The notes under the pieces: generated by a model
The model's input: only the letters and a program-made list of their open reading frames with translations
Database searches by the model: none
What the model was told of the DNA's origin: nothing
Origin: Bradyrhizobium arachidis
Lineage (GTDB): Bacteria > Pseudomonadota > Alphaproteobacteria > Rhizobiales > Xanthobacteraceae
Reading direction: 5' to 3'
Assembly (NCBI RefSeq): GCF_015291705.1
Contig: NZ_CP030050.1
Location: forward strand, 3,286,001 to 3,350,000
DNA length: 64,000 nt
Part shown: in pieces, positions 18,875 to 27,580 of the stretch
Layout: the number at the start of each line of letters is the position of its first letter
How positions within the stretch are numbered: position 1 is the first letter of the stretch
Program-made: the position numbers and the translations under genes

Positions 18875-19864
18875 TCACGCTGGGACCGGTGCGGTGTTCA
18901 CCGCGTGGCAGGCGACGCCGTCGATCAGTTCCGGCGTTTCCTTGCGGCAGAGATCGAACGCCAGCGGACAGCGCGGATTGAAGGCGCACCCGGACGGCGG
19001 ATTGATCGGGTTCGGGATCTCGCCCTTCACCGGAATGCGCTGGCGGCCGCTCATGGCGAGATCAGGCACCGCGCCCAGCAGCATCTTGGTGTAGGGCATG
19101 CGCGGCCGGGAAAACAGCTCGCGTCCCTCCGCGATCTCGACGATGCGGCCGAGATACATCACGCCGACGCGACTCGCCATGTGGCGGACCACGGCGAGGT
19201 TGTGGCTGATGAACATGTAGGTCAGGCCGAACTTGTCCTGGAGGTCGCGCATCAGGTTCAGGATCTGGGCCTGCACGGAGACATCGAGCGCCGAGGTCGG
19301 CTCGTCGCAGACGATGAACTCGGCGTCGGAGGCGAGCGCCCGCGCGATCGCGATACGCTGACGCTGGCCGCCGGAAAATTCGTGCGGGAATTTCAGCCGG
19401 TCGTCGGGATGCAGGCCGACGAGGGTGAGCAGCTCGCCGACGCGGGCCTGGATGTCGCGCTCGCCCTGGATCAGGTCGAAGGCGCGGATCGGCTCGGAAA
19501 TGATGGCATCGACGCGGAAGCGCGGGTTCAAGCTGGCATAGGGGTCCTGAAAAATCATCTGGATCCGGCGGCGCAGTTTTCGACGCGCGGGCGCCTGCCG
19601 CGGATCGGTCATGGAGACGCCGTCGATCAAGACGTCGCCGGAGCTCGGCGGCAGCAGGCCGACCACCATACGTGCCACCGTGGTCTTGCCTGACCCGGAC
19701 TCGCCGACCAGCGCAAAGGTCTCGCCTTTCCTGATGTCGAAGGTGACGCCGTCGACCGCCTTGAGATATTCGAGATGCCCGCCTTCGAGAACGCGATTGA
19801 GCCACGGCTTCGAGACGTCGAAGACGCGGCGCAAGTTTGTGGCCTGGACGAAAGAAGCGCTCAT
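18875..19864 (-). CDS. Peptide ABC transporter ATPase, DppF type (system 2)
   Basis: A 329-residue ATPase of the second importer. Walker A is GESGSGKTT, the signature FSGGQRQRI, Walker B FIVCDEPTSALD and the H-loop FISHNLAV. The C-terminal cysteine-containing extension (CAFNPRCPLAFDLC) is of normal length. It overlaps its DppD partner by four bases. An 82-base gap separates it from the transferase gene; I see no clear terminator there, so read-through is likely. Confidence 0.93.
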   Translation of the reverse strand: MSASFVQATNLRRVFDVSKPWLNRVLEGGHLEYLKAVDGVTFDIRKGETFALVGESGSGKTTVARMVVGLLPPSSGDVLIDGVSMTDPRQAPARRKLRRRIQMIFQDPYASLNPRFRVDAIISEPIRAFDLIQGERDIQARVGELLTLVGLHPDDRLKFPHEFSGGQRQRIAIARALASDAEFIVCDEPTSALDVSVQAQILNLMRDLQDKFGLTYMFISHNLAVVRHMASRVGVMYLGRIVEIAEGRELFSRPRMPYTKMLLGAVPDLAMSGRQRIPVKGEIPNPINPPSGCAFNPRCPLAFDLCRKETPELIDGVACHAVNTAPVPA

Positions 19865-20847
19865 GCCGCGCTCTCCGCCGGCACGGTGTCATAGAGGTGG
19901 CAGGCGACAGATTGCGCGCCGCGCGGCAACGGCTCGGGCCGCTCCACCCGGCAACGATCGAAGGCGAACGCGCAGCGCGGATTGAACGAGCAGCCGCGCG
20001 GGATCGCCGACAGGCGTGGCATCGAGCCCGGGATCTGCACGAGGCGCTTGTCGTCGCCGGCAAGCGTCGGGATCGCGCCCATCAGGCCCTTGGCGTAGGG
20101 ATGCAGCGGATTCCTGACGACGTCCTGGACCGGGCCGATCTCGGCGACGCGCCCGGCATACATCACGGCGACGCGGTCGGAGGTTTCCGCGATTACGCCC
20201 ATGTCGTGCGTCACCAGCATCACGGCGGTGCCGTGGTCGCGGCCGAGCCGCTTGATCAGCGAGATGATCTGCGCCTGCACGGAGACGTCGAGCGCGGTGG
20301 TCGGCTCGTCCGCGATGATCAGCTCCGGCTCGGCGCAGATCGCGAGCGCAATGACGACGCGCTGGCGCATACCGCCGGAGAACTCGTGGGGGTAGCCGTC
20401 GATGCGCTTTTCCGGTGCGGGGATGCCGACCTCGGCAAGCAGATCGATGGCGCGGCGGCGGGCGGCCGATTCGGACAGATTGAGGTGGGTCCTGATCGTC
20501 TCCACGATCTGGTCGCCGACCTTGTACAGTGGATTGAGGGAGGTGAGGGGATCCTGGAAGATCATGCCGATGCGCTTGCCCCTGATACGGCGCATCTCCT
20601 CGGGCGGCAGGTTGTCGATCCGCATTCCAGCCAAACGAATCTCGCCGCCGGCGATGCGCCCGGGCGGATCGATCAGGCCGATCACGGACAAGCCGGTGAC
20701 GGATTTTCCGGCGCCGGATTCGCCGACCACCCCCAGCACCTCGCCTTTGGCGATGTCGAAGGAGACGCCGTCGATGGCGCGCAGCGTGCCGCGGCGGGAA
20801 GCGAATTCCACGTGAAGGTCGCGTACGGAGAGAATGGGTTCGGTCAT
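19861..20847 (-). CDS. Peptide ABC transporter ATPase, DppD type (system 2)
   Basis: A 328-residue ATPase with Walker A GESGAGKSV, signature FSGGMRQRV, Walker [13 protein letters not shown] and H-loop VTHDMGVI, plus the C-terminal CSFNPRCAFAFDRC extension. The ATG at 20847 (MTEPILSVRDLHVEF) is preferred over the TTG two codons earlier. It begins 13 bases after the DppC-type gene and overlaps the DppF-type gene by four bases. Confidence 0.92.
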   Translation of the reverse strand: MTEPILSVRDLHVEFASRRGTLRAIDGVSFDIAKGEVLGVVGESGAGKSVTGLSVIGLIDPPGRIAGGEIRLAGMRIDNLPPEEMRRIRGKRIGMIFQDPLTSLNPLYKVGDQIVETIRTHLNLSESAARRRAIDLLAEVGIPAPEKRIDGYPHEFSGGMRQRVVIALAICAEPELIIADEPTTALDVSVQAQIISLIKRLGRDHGTAVMLVTHDMGVIAETSDRVAVMYAGRVAEIGPVQDVVRNPLHPYAKGLMGAIPTLAGDDKRLVQIPGSMPRLSAIPRGCSFNPRCAFAFDRCRVERPEPLPRGAQSVACHLYDTVPAESAA

Positions 20848-20860
20848 GGGCAACGCATAC

Positions 20861-21826
20861 TCATCGCAGTTTCGGGTTGAGCGCGTCGCGCAGCCAGTCG
20901 CCCAGCAGGTTGATGGACAGGATGAGTGCAGCGAGCGCGAGGCCCGGGAATGCGACGATCCACCATTCGCCCGCGAACAGATAGTTGTTGCCGATGCGGA
21001 TCAGCGTGCCGAGCGAGGGCATGGTCTCGGGCATGCCCGAGCCGAGGAAAGACAGTGTCGCCTCGGTGATGATGGCGAGGGCGAGGTTGATGGTGGCGAT
21101 CACGAGGATCGGGCCCATCGTGTTCGGCAGCACATGGCGCAGCATGATCACGGGCGCCGGCAGGCCAATCAGCTGCGCGGCGGCAACATAGTCCTTGTTC
21201 TTCTCGACCATCACTGAGCCGCGCACGGTGCGAGCATATTGTACCCAGAAGCTCAGGCCGATCGCGAACACCAGGACGCCGAGCATGCTCATCTCGTCGA
21301 GCTTGTTGCCGAGCACGGATTTGGCGATGCCATTGATCAGGAGCGCGATCAGGATCGCCGGAAACGAGAGCTGCACGTCGGCGATCCGCATGATCAGACC
21401 GTCGACGGCGCCGCCGAAATAGCCGGCCGTGAGCCCAAGCAGGATGCCGAGCGCGCCCGAGAAGACCACGCCGAGCACACCAACCAGAAGCGAGATCCGC
21501 ATGCCGTAGAGAATCGCGGACAGCACGTCGCGGCCCTGTTCGTCGGTGCCGAGCAGGAACGGGCTTTGGCCATCCGCGGTCCATAGCGGCGAGATGCGCG
21601 AATTCATCAGTTGGAGTTGCGCCGGGTCGAACGGGTTCTGCACCGACAGCAGCGAAGCGAAGATCGCGAGCAGGAAGAACAGTACCGTCACCGCGGCCGC
21701 GACCATGGTGATCTTGGAGCGGCGGAACGAGTAGAACAGATCGCTGTCGAGGGCGCGTTTGAACCAGCCCGGCGCGGCGTGGGCGCCGCGGCCTTCGACT
21801 TTGTGCGGAACGACGGCGTCACTCAT
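20861..21826 (-). CDS. Peptide ABC transporter permease, DppC type (system 2)
   Basis: A 321-residue permease with one TM near residues 40-62, the family's LGTDEQGRDVLSAILYGMR segment, then five TMs including the coupling loop YVAAAQLIGLPAP. It lies two bases after the DppB-type gene. Compared with the system 1 counterpart it has a longer polar N-terminus. Both members of the pair are intact, so neither transporter looks degenerate. Confidence 0.92.
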   Translation of the reverse strand: MSDAVVPHKVEGRGAHAAPGWFKRALDSDLFYSFRRSKITMVAAAVTVLFFLLAIFASLLSVQNPFDPAQLQLMNSRISPLWTADGQSPFLLGTDEQGRDVLSAILYGMRISLLVGVLGVVFSGALGILLGLTAGYFGGAVDGLIMRIADVQLSFPAILIALLINGIAKSVLGNKLDEMSMLGVLVFAIGLSFWVQYARTVRGSVMVEKNKDYVAAAQLIGLPAPVIMLRHVLPNTMGPILVIATINLALAIITEATLSFLGSGMPETMPSLGTLIRIGNNYLFAGEWWIVAFPGLALAALILSINLLGDWLRDALNPKLR

Positions 21827-21828
21827 CT

Positions 21829-22809
21829 CTAATGTGCCCGGCTGACCGTCGAGCGCAGCCGCGGATCGACGATGGTGTAGAGGATATCAACCACGAGATT
21901 GATGGTGACGAAGATCAGGGACACCATCATCAGATAGGCCGCCATGATCGGGATATCGACGTTCTGAACGGCCTGCACGAACAGGAGGCCCATGCCCGGC
22001 CACTGGAACACGGTTTCGGTGATGATCGCGAATGCAATTACCGAGCCAAATTGCAGGCCGGCGACGGTAATCACGGGAACCAGGGTGTTGCGCAGGGCGT
22101 GACCGAAATGGATCGCGCGGGTGGTTAGGCCACGGGCGCGGGCGAAGCGGATGTAGTCGGTCCGCATGACCTCCAGCATCTCGGCGCGAACGAGGCGCAT
22201 GATCAGCGTCATCTGGAACAGGCCGAGCGTGATCGCAGGCATGATCAACGCCTTCAATCCCGACAACGTCAGCAGGCCCGTGGTCCACCAGCCGATACGC
22301 ACCACCTCGCCGCGGCCGAAGGACGGCAGCCAGCCGAGCGTCACTGAGAACAGGTAGATCAGGAGGATGCCGATCAGGAAGGTCGGCAGCGAGATGCCGA
22401 TCAGCGAAACGGCCTGGAAGACGTGCGCGAGCCAGCTGTCGCGGCGCAGCGCGGAATAGACGCCCATCAGGATGCCGCTGACCATGGCGAAGATGGTGGC
22501 AACGATGGCCAGCTCGAGCGTCGCCGGCATCCGCTCAACCAGCAGATTGGTGACGGGCAGTCGGAACTGGTAGGACACGCCGAACTTGAATTGCGCGGCA
22601 TTGCCGATATAGCGGCCGAACTGCACGAGTACGGGATCGTCGAGCCCGAGCGACTTGCGGATCGCGGCGCGTTCGGCGCCGGAGGTATCCATCCCGACCA
22701 TCTGGTTCACGGGATCGCCGGCGAAGCGGAACATCGAGAACGCGATGATACCGACGGCGAGCATGACGCCGATGGCCTGGATTGCCCGGCGCAGTGTGAA
22801 AGCGAGCAT
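21829..22809 (-). CDS. Peptide ABC transporter permease, DppB type (system 2)
   Basis: A 326-residue DppB/OppB-type permease. The N-terminal TM (RRAIQAIGVMLAVGIIAFSM) is followed by the periplasmic domain, then TMs separated by the coupling loop YIRFARARGLTTRAIHFGHA. It is separated from the binding protein gene by about 100 bases that contain a strong hairpin (22865-22894), which may lower permease expression relative to the binding protein. Confidence 0.92.
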   Translation of the reverse strand: MLAFTLRRAIQAIGVMLAVGIIAFSMFRFAGDPVNQMVGMDTSGAERAAIRKSLGLDDPVLVQFGRYIGNAAQFKFGVSYQFRLPVTNLLVERMPATLELAIVATIFAMVSGILMGVYSALRRDSWLAHVFQAVSLIGISLPTFLIGILLIYLFSVTLGWLPSFGRGEVVRIGWWTTGLLTLSGLKALIMPAITLGLFQMTLIMRLVRAEMLEVMRTDYIRFARARGLTTRAIHFGHALRNTLVPVITVAGLQFGSVIAFAIITETVFQWPGMGLLFVQAVQNVDIPIMAAYLMMVSLIFVTINLVVDILYTIVDPRLRSTVSRAH

Positions 22810-22864
22810 CTGTTCCTTTCACATCTCTTCAGTGGCACGCATCATCGCGTTAGCCCTAAACAAC

Positions 22865-22894
22865 AAGTCCCGGAAGCCAGCGCTTCCGGGACTT
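22865..22894 (-). promoter_or_regulatory. Intercistronic 13-bp hairpin between binding protein and permease
   Basis: Arms 22865-22877 and 22882-22894 are perfectly complementary around a 4-base loop. On the minus strand the stem is followed by TTGTTTA, a weak T-rich tail. Such hairpins between binding-protein and permease genes often stabilise the upstream message or cause partial termination. This role is inferred. Confidence 0.7.
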
Positions 22895-22911
22895 CACAAC
22901 TTCTCAACAAC

Positions 22912-24513
22912 CTACTCGTCCTGTTTGGTCGCCCAATAGAGCAGGACCTGGTTGTCGGCGCGCTGGGTCAGTTTCACCTTCTTCGACACGCCCCAGGCGA
23001 GCGCCTGCTGGTGCAGCGGAACGTAGGCGTAGTCCTTGATTGCAAGCTCGTAGGCCTGCTTGATCAACAGATCGCGCTTGGCCACATCCGCCTCGAGGAG
23101 AACCTTGTCGGCGAGCTCGTCGAACTGCTTGTTGCAGTATCCGCCGAGATTGGCTTCGCCGCGGTTGGGATCCTTGGGATCTTCGCGGCAGCCCATGATG
23201 TCGTGCATCACGTTGTGGGAGTCCAGCGTATCGGGAGTCCAGCCCAACATGAACAGCGAGGTCTTGTAGCCGCCGGGCTTCAGCACCTTGGCGAAGTATT
23301 GCGCCTTGGGCTGCGCCAGCAGGTTCACCTTGATGTTGATACGGGCGAGCATGCCGACGATGGCCTGGCAGATCGCGGCGTCGTTGACGTAGCGATCGTT
23401 CGGGCAGTCCATCGTCACCTCGAAGCCGTCGGCATAGCCGGCTTCCGCGAGGAGCTTCTTGGCGGCATCGGGATCGGGCTTCGGCCGGGTGAAGTCCTTC
23501 GACAGCGGATAAAGCTCCGGTGCGATCATCAACGCGGACGGCGTCGAGAGGCCGCGCATGACGCGGTTCTTGATCAGGTCGACGTCGATCGTCTTGTAGA
23601 CGGCTTCACGGACGCGGATGTCCTTGAACGGGTTCTTGCCCTTGATGTTCGAATACAGCAGTTCGTCGCGAGACTGATCCATGCCGACGAAGATGGTGCG
23701 CAGTTCGGGGCCCGTCAGCACGGTGGCGTTCGGGCTCGAATTGACGCGCTGGATGTCCTGGACCGGAACCGGTTCGATCACGTCCACCTCGCCCGACAGC
23801 AGGGCCGCGACGCGCGTGGCCTCCGAAGCGATCGGCGTGAAGATGATCTCCTTCAGATTATGTTCCGGCTTGCGCCACCAGTTCGGATTGGCCTTGAAGA
23901 CGGTCTTCACGCCCGGCTGATGGCTCTCGATCATGAAGGGGCCGGTGCCGTTTTCATGGAGCGAAGCATAGCTCGGGGTCGTGGCGGCGGCTGGCGTCGG
24001 TGCCACCGCATCGTTCGCCTCTGCCCATTTCTTGTCCATGATGTACCAGGTCGCCCACAGCGCCGTCAGGATGGGATTGGGCGCGGTGAGGATGAAATCG
24101 ACGGTGTAATCGTCGATCTTGACGACCTTGGCGTCGGCCGGAATTCGGCTCAGCAGGTTCGAGCCTTTGGCCCGCACGCGCTCGGCCGAGAACACCACGT
24201 CATCCGCGGTGAAGGGGTCGCCATTGTGGAATTTCACGCCCTTGCGCAGATGAAAGCGCCAGCGGGTCGGCTCCGGCGTCTCCCAGCTTTCGGCGAGCGC
24301 CGGGATGATCTTCAGGTCCTTGTCGCGTGTAACGAGACCCTCGTACACATGGCCGAGATGCGCATGAGTGGTTGACTCGTTCAGCGTGTAGGGGTCGAGC
24401 GACTTGAGCTCACCCTGGTTGGCATAGCGCAGCGTCTGGCTCGACGCCGGCGAGACCGCCAACGCAAGCGCACCGGCGAGCGTCGCCGCAAACAGACTTC
24501 GTCCGACTGACAT
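22912..24513 (-). CDS. Periplasmic peptide-binding protein, SBP family 5 (system 2)
   Basis: A 533-residue solute-binding protein of the DppA/OppA/GsiB family. A signal peptide of about 25 residues (ending ALAVSPASSQ) has no lipobox. Family features are YANQGELKSLDPYTLNES at the mature N-terminus and FHLRKGVKFHNGDPFTADDV near residue 95. It is the first gene of the twelve-gene minus-strand cluster, so the promoter for the whole run should lie in the gap upstream of 24513. Together with the system 2 permeases and ATPases it makes a complete importer. The ligand is unknown. Confidence 0.93.
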   Translation of the reverse strand: MSVGRSLFAATLAGALALAVSPASSQTLRYANQGELKSLDPYTLNESTTHAHLGHVYEGLVTRDKDLKIIPALAESWETPEPTRWRFHLRKGVKFHNGDPFTADDVVFSAERVRAKGSNLLSRIPADAKVVKIDDYTVDFILTAPNPILTALWATWYIMDKKWAEANDAVAPTPAAATTPSYASLHENGTGPFMIESHQPGVKTVFKANPNWWRKPEHNLKEIIFTPIASEATRVAALLSGEVDVIEPVPVQDIQRVNSSPNATVLTGPELRTIFVGMDQSRDELLYSNIKGKNPFKDIRVREAVYKTIDVDLIKNRVMRGLSTPSALMIAPELYPLSKDFTRPKPDPDAAKKLLAEAGYADGFEVTMDCPNDRYVNDAAICQAIVGMLARINIKVNLLAQPKAQYFAKVLKPGGYKTSLFMLGWTPDTLDSHNVMHDIMGCREDPKDPNRGEANLGGYCNKQFDELADKVLLEADVAKRDLLIKQAYELAIKDYAYVPLHQQALAWGVSKKVKLTQRADNQVLLYWATKQDE

Positions 24514-24902
24514 TCTTGACCCTCTCCACTCGCCCGCGCCGGTGATTTTTGATTGTTCGGCGGGGCTGACTTATCCATGTTGCCCAGAGTTCTCGACCCG
24601 TGCAAGCGGCATTCCAGCAAGGAACGCGCCAAGTTGCACCGCTGTGCAGCAATGCTGACCGGTAATTTTGGGGCGAACGGGCAGCGGACGATATTCGACT
24701 TTGGACCCGTGACGTCCCGGGAAGACCGGTCGGTAACGCCCATGCCGGCGCCCGGCGAGCGCCCTTGTGGCGAAGCGATCTGATTGACCATACCTGCCGA
24801 TTGCGCAGGCCCGCGCCCGGCCGCCCGTCTCAGGTCGCTTGCGTTGCACACCGTGTCGCGGCGATACTCTGGCAGGCCGCTCGAATCTGATCCGGAGGGG
24901 AC
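24514..24902. other. 389-base divergent intergenic region
   Basis: No convincing gene is present. It must hold the promoter of the minus-strand peptide-transport cluster and that of the plus-strand DUF6489 gene. The only feature I can point to is a small dyad TGCAC-CGCT-GTGCA (24635-24648), of unknown meaning. The DUF6489 ribosome site GGAGGGG is at the right edge. Confidence 0.5.
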
Positions 24903-25160
24903 ATGAAGGTTAACATCGAAATCGACTGCACCCCCCTTGAGGCCCGCCAGTTCTTCGGATTGCCCGACGTGGCGCCGATGCAAACGGCGGTGATGGACAA
25001 GCTGCAGCAGCAGGTCCTGAGCAACATCGAGAAGATCTCGCCGGAATCGCTGGTGCAGAGCTGGTTCACCTTCGATCCAAAGATCGCCGAGCGGTTTCAG
25101 GACATGTTCGTCGCGATGGCCGGCCTCGGCGGCCCGCGCAGCGGCGACAAGAAGAAATAG
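24903..25160 (+). CDS. DUF6489 family small protein
   Basis: An 85-residue protein preceded by a strong GGAGGGG ribosome site. The N-terminal MKVNIEIDCTPLEARQFFGL stretch followed by PDVAPMQTAVMDKL is the hallmark I associate with DUF6489, a small alphaproteobacterial family. The middle is helical with regularly spaced hydrophobic residues, and the tail is Gly- and Lys-rich (GGPRSGDKKK). There is no signal peptide or membrane segment. It overlaps the next gene by one base, so it is cotranslated with an esterase. Neighbouring PHA and lipid genes might hint at a phasin-like role, but nothing in the sequence proves it. Confidence 0.75.
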   Translation: MKVNIEIDCTPLEARQFFGLPDVAPMQTAVMDKLQQQVLSNIEKISPESLVQSWFTFDPKIAERFQDMFVAMAGLGGPRSGDKKK

Positions 25161-25960
25161 TGGCGCCCGGGCGGGACGCGCCGCCGGAGACGGACCGGCT
25201 TCGTCCGCCGGCACTCGGCCTGCTGCTCGCCGAAGCCCGCGGGCTGTTCGAATTGAATGCGAGCCTGTTGCTGTCGCCCGTGCTGATGCGCGCGCCCAGG
25301 GGCGACGGCCATCCGGTGCTGGCGTTGCCGGGCTTTCTCGCCAGCGATCTCTCGATGGTACCGATGCGGCGCTATCTCAGCGAGCTCGGCTATGAGGCAC
25401 ATGCTTGGCGGATGGGCCGCAACCTCGGCGGTCTCGAACGGATGCGGGAGTCGCTGCGCGCCCGCCTGGCCGAGATCCATGCTGCGACGGGGCGCAAGGT
25501 CAGCCTGGTCGGATGGAGCCTCGGCGGCGTCTATGCCCGCGATCTCGCGCTCTGGGCGCCCGACAAGGTCCGCTACGTGATCACGCTCGGCAGCCCGTTT
25601 GCCAACGACGTACGCGCGACCAACGCCACGCGGCTCTACGAGGCGCTGTCCGGCGATCGGGTCGAGGATTTTGCCGAAGCGCGCGCGGCCATCGCGGGCG
25701 ATCTGCCGGTGCCGGCGACGTCGATCTATTCGCGTGCCGACGGCGTCGTGAACTGGCGGACCTGCCTGCTCCGCCCCTCAGACCGCGCCGAGAACATCGA
25801 AGTCCACCTGGCGAGCCACATCGGGCTCGGGGTGAACCCCGCCGCGCTGTGGGCCGTGGCGGACCGGCTGGCGCAACCGGAGGGAGAGTTCTGGCCATTT
25901 GACCGGGCAGGGCCCTTTGCCATTGCATATGCCCCGCCGGAGCGGGCAGTATCGGCCTGA
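25160..25960 (+). CDS. Alpha/beta hydrolase (lipase/esterase-like)
   Basis: A 266-residue alpha/beta hydrolase starting at a GTG that overlaps the DUF6489 stop by one base. The nucleophile elbow is GWSLGG with S120. Upstream, PRGDGHPVLALPGFLASD supplies the oxyanion region. The acid and histidine are probably in the segment with SRADGVVNW and in HIGLGVNP near residue 220. There is no signal peptide. It is clearly a paralogue of the gene at 38729-39499: both share RGDGHPVL, GWSLGGxYAR and VITLGSPFA. Its place before a WS/DGAT-type acyltransferase suggests a role with neutral or membrane lipids, but the substrate is unknown. Confidence 0.85.
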   Translation: MAPGRDAPPETDRLRPPALGLLLAEARGLFELNASLLLSPVLMRAPRGDGHPVLALPGFLASDLSMVPMRRYLSELGYEAHAWRMGRNLGGLERMRESLRARLAEIHAATGRKVSLVGWSLGGVYARDLALWAPDKVRYVITLGSPFANDVRATNATRLYEALSGDRVEDFAEARAAIAGDLPVPATSIYSRADGVVNWRTCLLRPSDRAENIEVHLASHIGLGVNPAALWAVADRLAQPEGEFWPFDRAGPFAIAYAPPERAVSA

Positions 25961-26007
25961 CGAGAAGCGCCGGCAAAGGCGCCCGTCGAATATGAGTGGA
26001 GGGAACT

Positions 26008-27558
26008 ATGGCTGACGGTAAGAAGCTGTCGTCGCTGGACGCGTCGTTTCTCTATCTGGAAACGCCTGAGATGCCGATGCACGTCGGCAGCATGGCGATC
26101 TTTCGCCTGCCAGACGATTACAAGGGCGACTTCTTCGAAGACTTCAAGGCGATGATCGTCTCGCGCCTGCACATCGCGCCGATCCTGAAGGCGCGGCTGG
26201 AGAAGGCCCCGCTCGACATCGACCATCCCTCCTGGGTCGAGGACGACCAGTTCGACATCGACCGCCACATCTTCCGCGCCAGCCTGCCGCAGCCGCGCGA
26301 CCGCGCCACGCTCGAACGCATCGTCGGCTGGATGCACGCCAAGCTGTTGAACCGCGCCCGCCCGCTCTGGGAGTTCTACGTGTTCGAAGGCATGAAGGAC
26401 AACGAGGTCGGGCTCTATTCCAAGATGCACCACGCCGCCATCGACGGCGGCGCCGGTGCGGCGCTGACCAACATGATCTACGACATTTCGCCGATCCCGC
26501 GACAGGTGGATCCGCCGACCGGCGGGTCGAAGCCCGGACAGGAGCCGCGCGACATCGCCGCGAACCTGCTCGATTCCTATCAGCAGCTGTTCAGCCAGCC
26601 ACTCGATGCTTCGGCCGCGGCGAAGAACCTGCAACTGCCGCGCACCGGCAAGAGCGACATCGGCTCGATCCTGTTCGACAACGCGATGTACCAGATCGAG
26701 AGCGCGGTGCGCTTTGCCGGCAACATCCCGACCATGGTCAAGAGCGTCTCCGAGGTGCTTGGCAAGGTCTCCGATCCCAAATCGCGCGAGAGCCTCGCCA
26801 GCATGGTGTCGCCGCCGACCATGCTCAACAAGACCATCTCGTCCGAGCGGAGCTTCGCCGGCGTCTCGATCTCGCTGTCGCGGGCGAAGGCGCTGGCCAA
26901 GCAGGCCGGCGGCAAGCTCAACGACGTCGTGCTGGCGCTGGCCTCCGGCGTGGTCCGCCGCTACCTCCAGCAATATGGCACGCTGCCGGCAAAATCCTTG
27001 ACGGCGGCGGTGCCGATCTCGCTGCGCGAGGAGGGCAACACCGAGGCCAACAACCAGGTGTTCGGCATGATCTGCGCGATCGCGACCAACATCGACGATC
27101 CCAAGGCGCGGCTGGAGGCGATCATCGCGCAGTCGACCAAGTCCAAGGAGATGTCGCATCCGCTGCGCGCCTTGATGCCGCAGGTCTCCAACATCTCGAT
27201 GCTGGGCGCGCCGATCATGGTGCAGATCCTGGCGCTGCTGTATAGCCGCTCCAATTTGTCGGACGTGCTGCCCCCGGCGGCCAACATCACGGTGTCCAAC
27301 GTGCCCGGGCCGCGGCAGACGCTGTATGCGGCGGGTGCCGAGCTGCTGCACATCTTCCCGGTGTCGATCTCGACGCACGGGCAGGCGCTCAACATCACCG
27401 TGCAGAGCTATCGCGACCAGCTCGATTTCGGCTTCATCGTCGGCGCCAACATCATCCCGCATGTGCAGGTGATGTGCGACATGCTGCCGGAGGAGTTTGC
27501 CGCGCTGGAGGCGGCCTATGCGCCGCCTGCGGCCGACGTCAAGGGCGCGGCCGAATAG
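26008..27558 (+). CDS. WS/DGAT-type acyltransferase
   Basis: A 516-residue protein of the bacterial wax ester synthase/diacylglycerol acyltransferase family. The catalytic motif HHxxxDG is intact (H141-H142...D146 in MHHAAIDGGAG). Other family blocks are SLDASFLYLET near the start, PLWEFYVFEGM before the active site, and ISNVPGP-like TVSNVPGPRQTLYAAG near the C-terminus. The ATG at 26008 with GAGGGA just upstream is chosen. The enzyme would move an acyl group from acyl-CoA to an alcohol or diacylglycerol at the inner face of the membrane. In a PHA-making organism, storage wax or triacylglycerol is possible; other acceptors are also known for the family. Confidence 0.9.
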   Translation: MADGKKLSSLDASFLYLETPEMPMHVGSMAIFRLPDDYKGDFFEDFKAMIVSRLHIAPILKARLEKAPLDIDHPSWVEDDQFDIDRHIFRASLPQPRDRATLERIVGWMHAKLLNRARPLWEFYVFEGMKDNEVGLYSKMHHAAIDGGAGAALTNMIYDISPIPRQVDPPTGGSKPGQEPRDIAANLLDSYQQLFSQPLDASAAAKNLQLPRTGKSDIGSILFDNAMYQIESAVRFAGNIPTMVKSVSEVLGKVSDPKSRESLASMVSPPTMLNKTISSERSFAGVSISLSRAKALAKQAGGKLNDVVLALASGVVRRYLQQYGTLPAKSLTAAVPISLREEGNTEANNQVFGMICAIATNIDDPKARLEAIIAQSTKSKEMSHPLRALMPQVSNISMLGAPIMVQILALLYSRSNLSDVLPPAANITVSNVPGPRQTLYAAGAELLHIFPVSISTHGQALNITVQSYRDQLDFGFIVGANIIPHVQVMCDMLPEEFAALEAAYAPPAADVKGAAE

Positions 27559-27580
27559 CGAGTTGATCAGGAAGCGTATC

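Noticed and set aside
22423..24375. Plus-strand open frame of 650 codons over the peptide-binding protein gene
   Set aside because: The opposite strand encodes a complete SBP family 5 protein with signal peptide; the plus-strand reading has no recognisable motif and low-complexity composition.
10770..24513. Tandem duplication as the origin of the two peptide importers
   Set aside because: Gene order differs between the two systems, and the corresponding proteins differ in length and in many blocks, so a recent duplication is unlikely.
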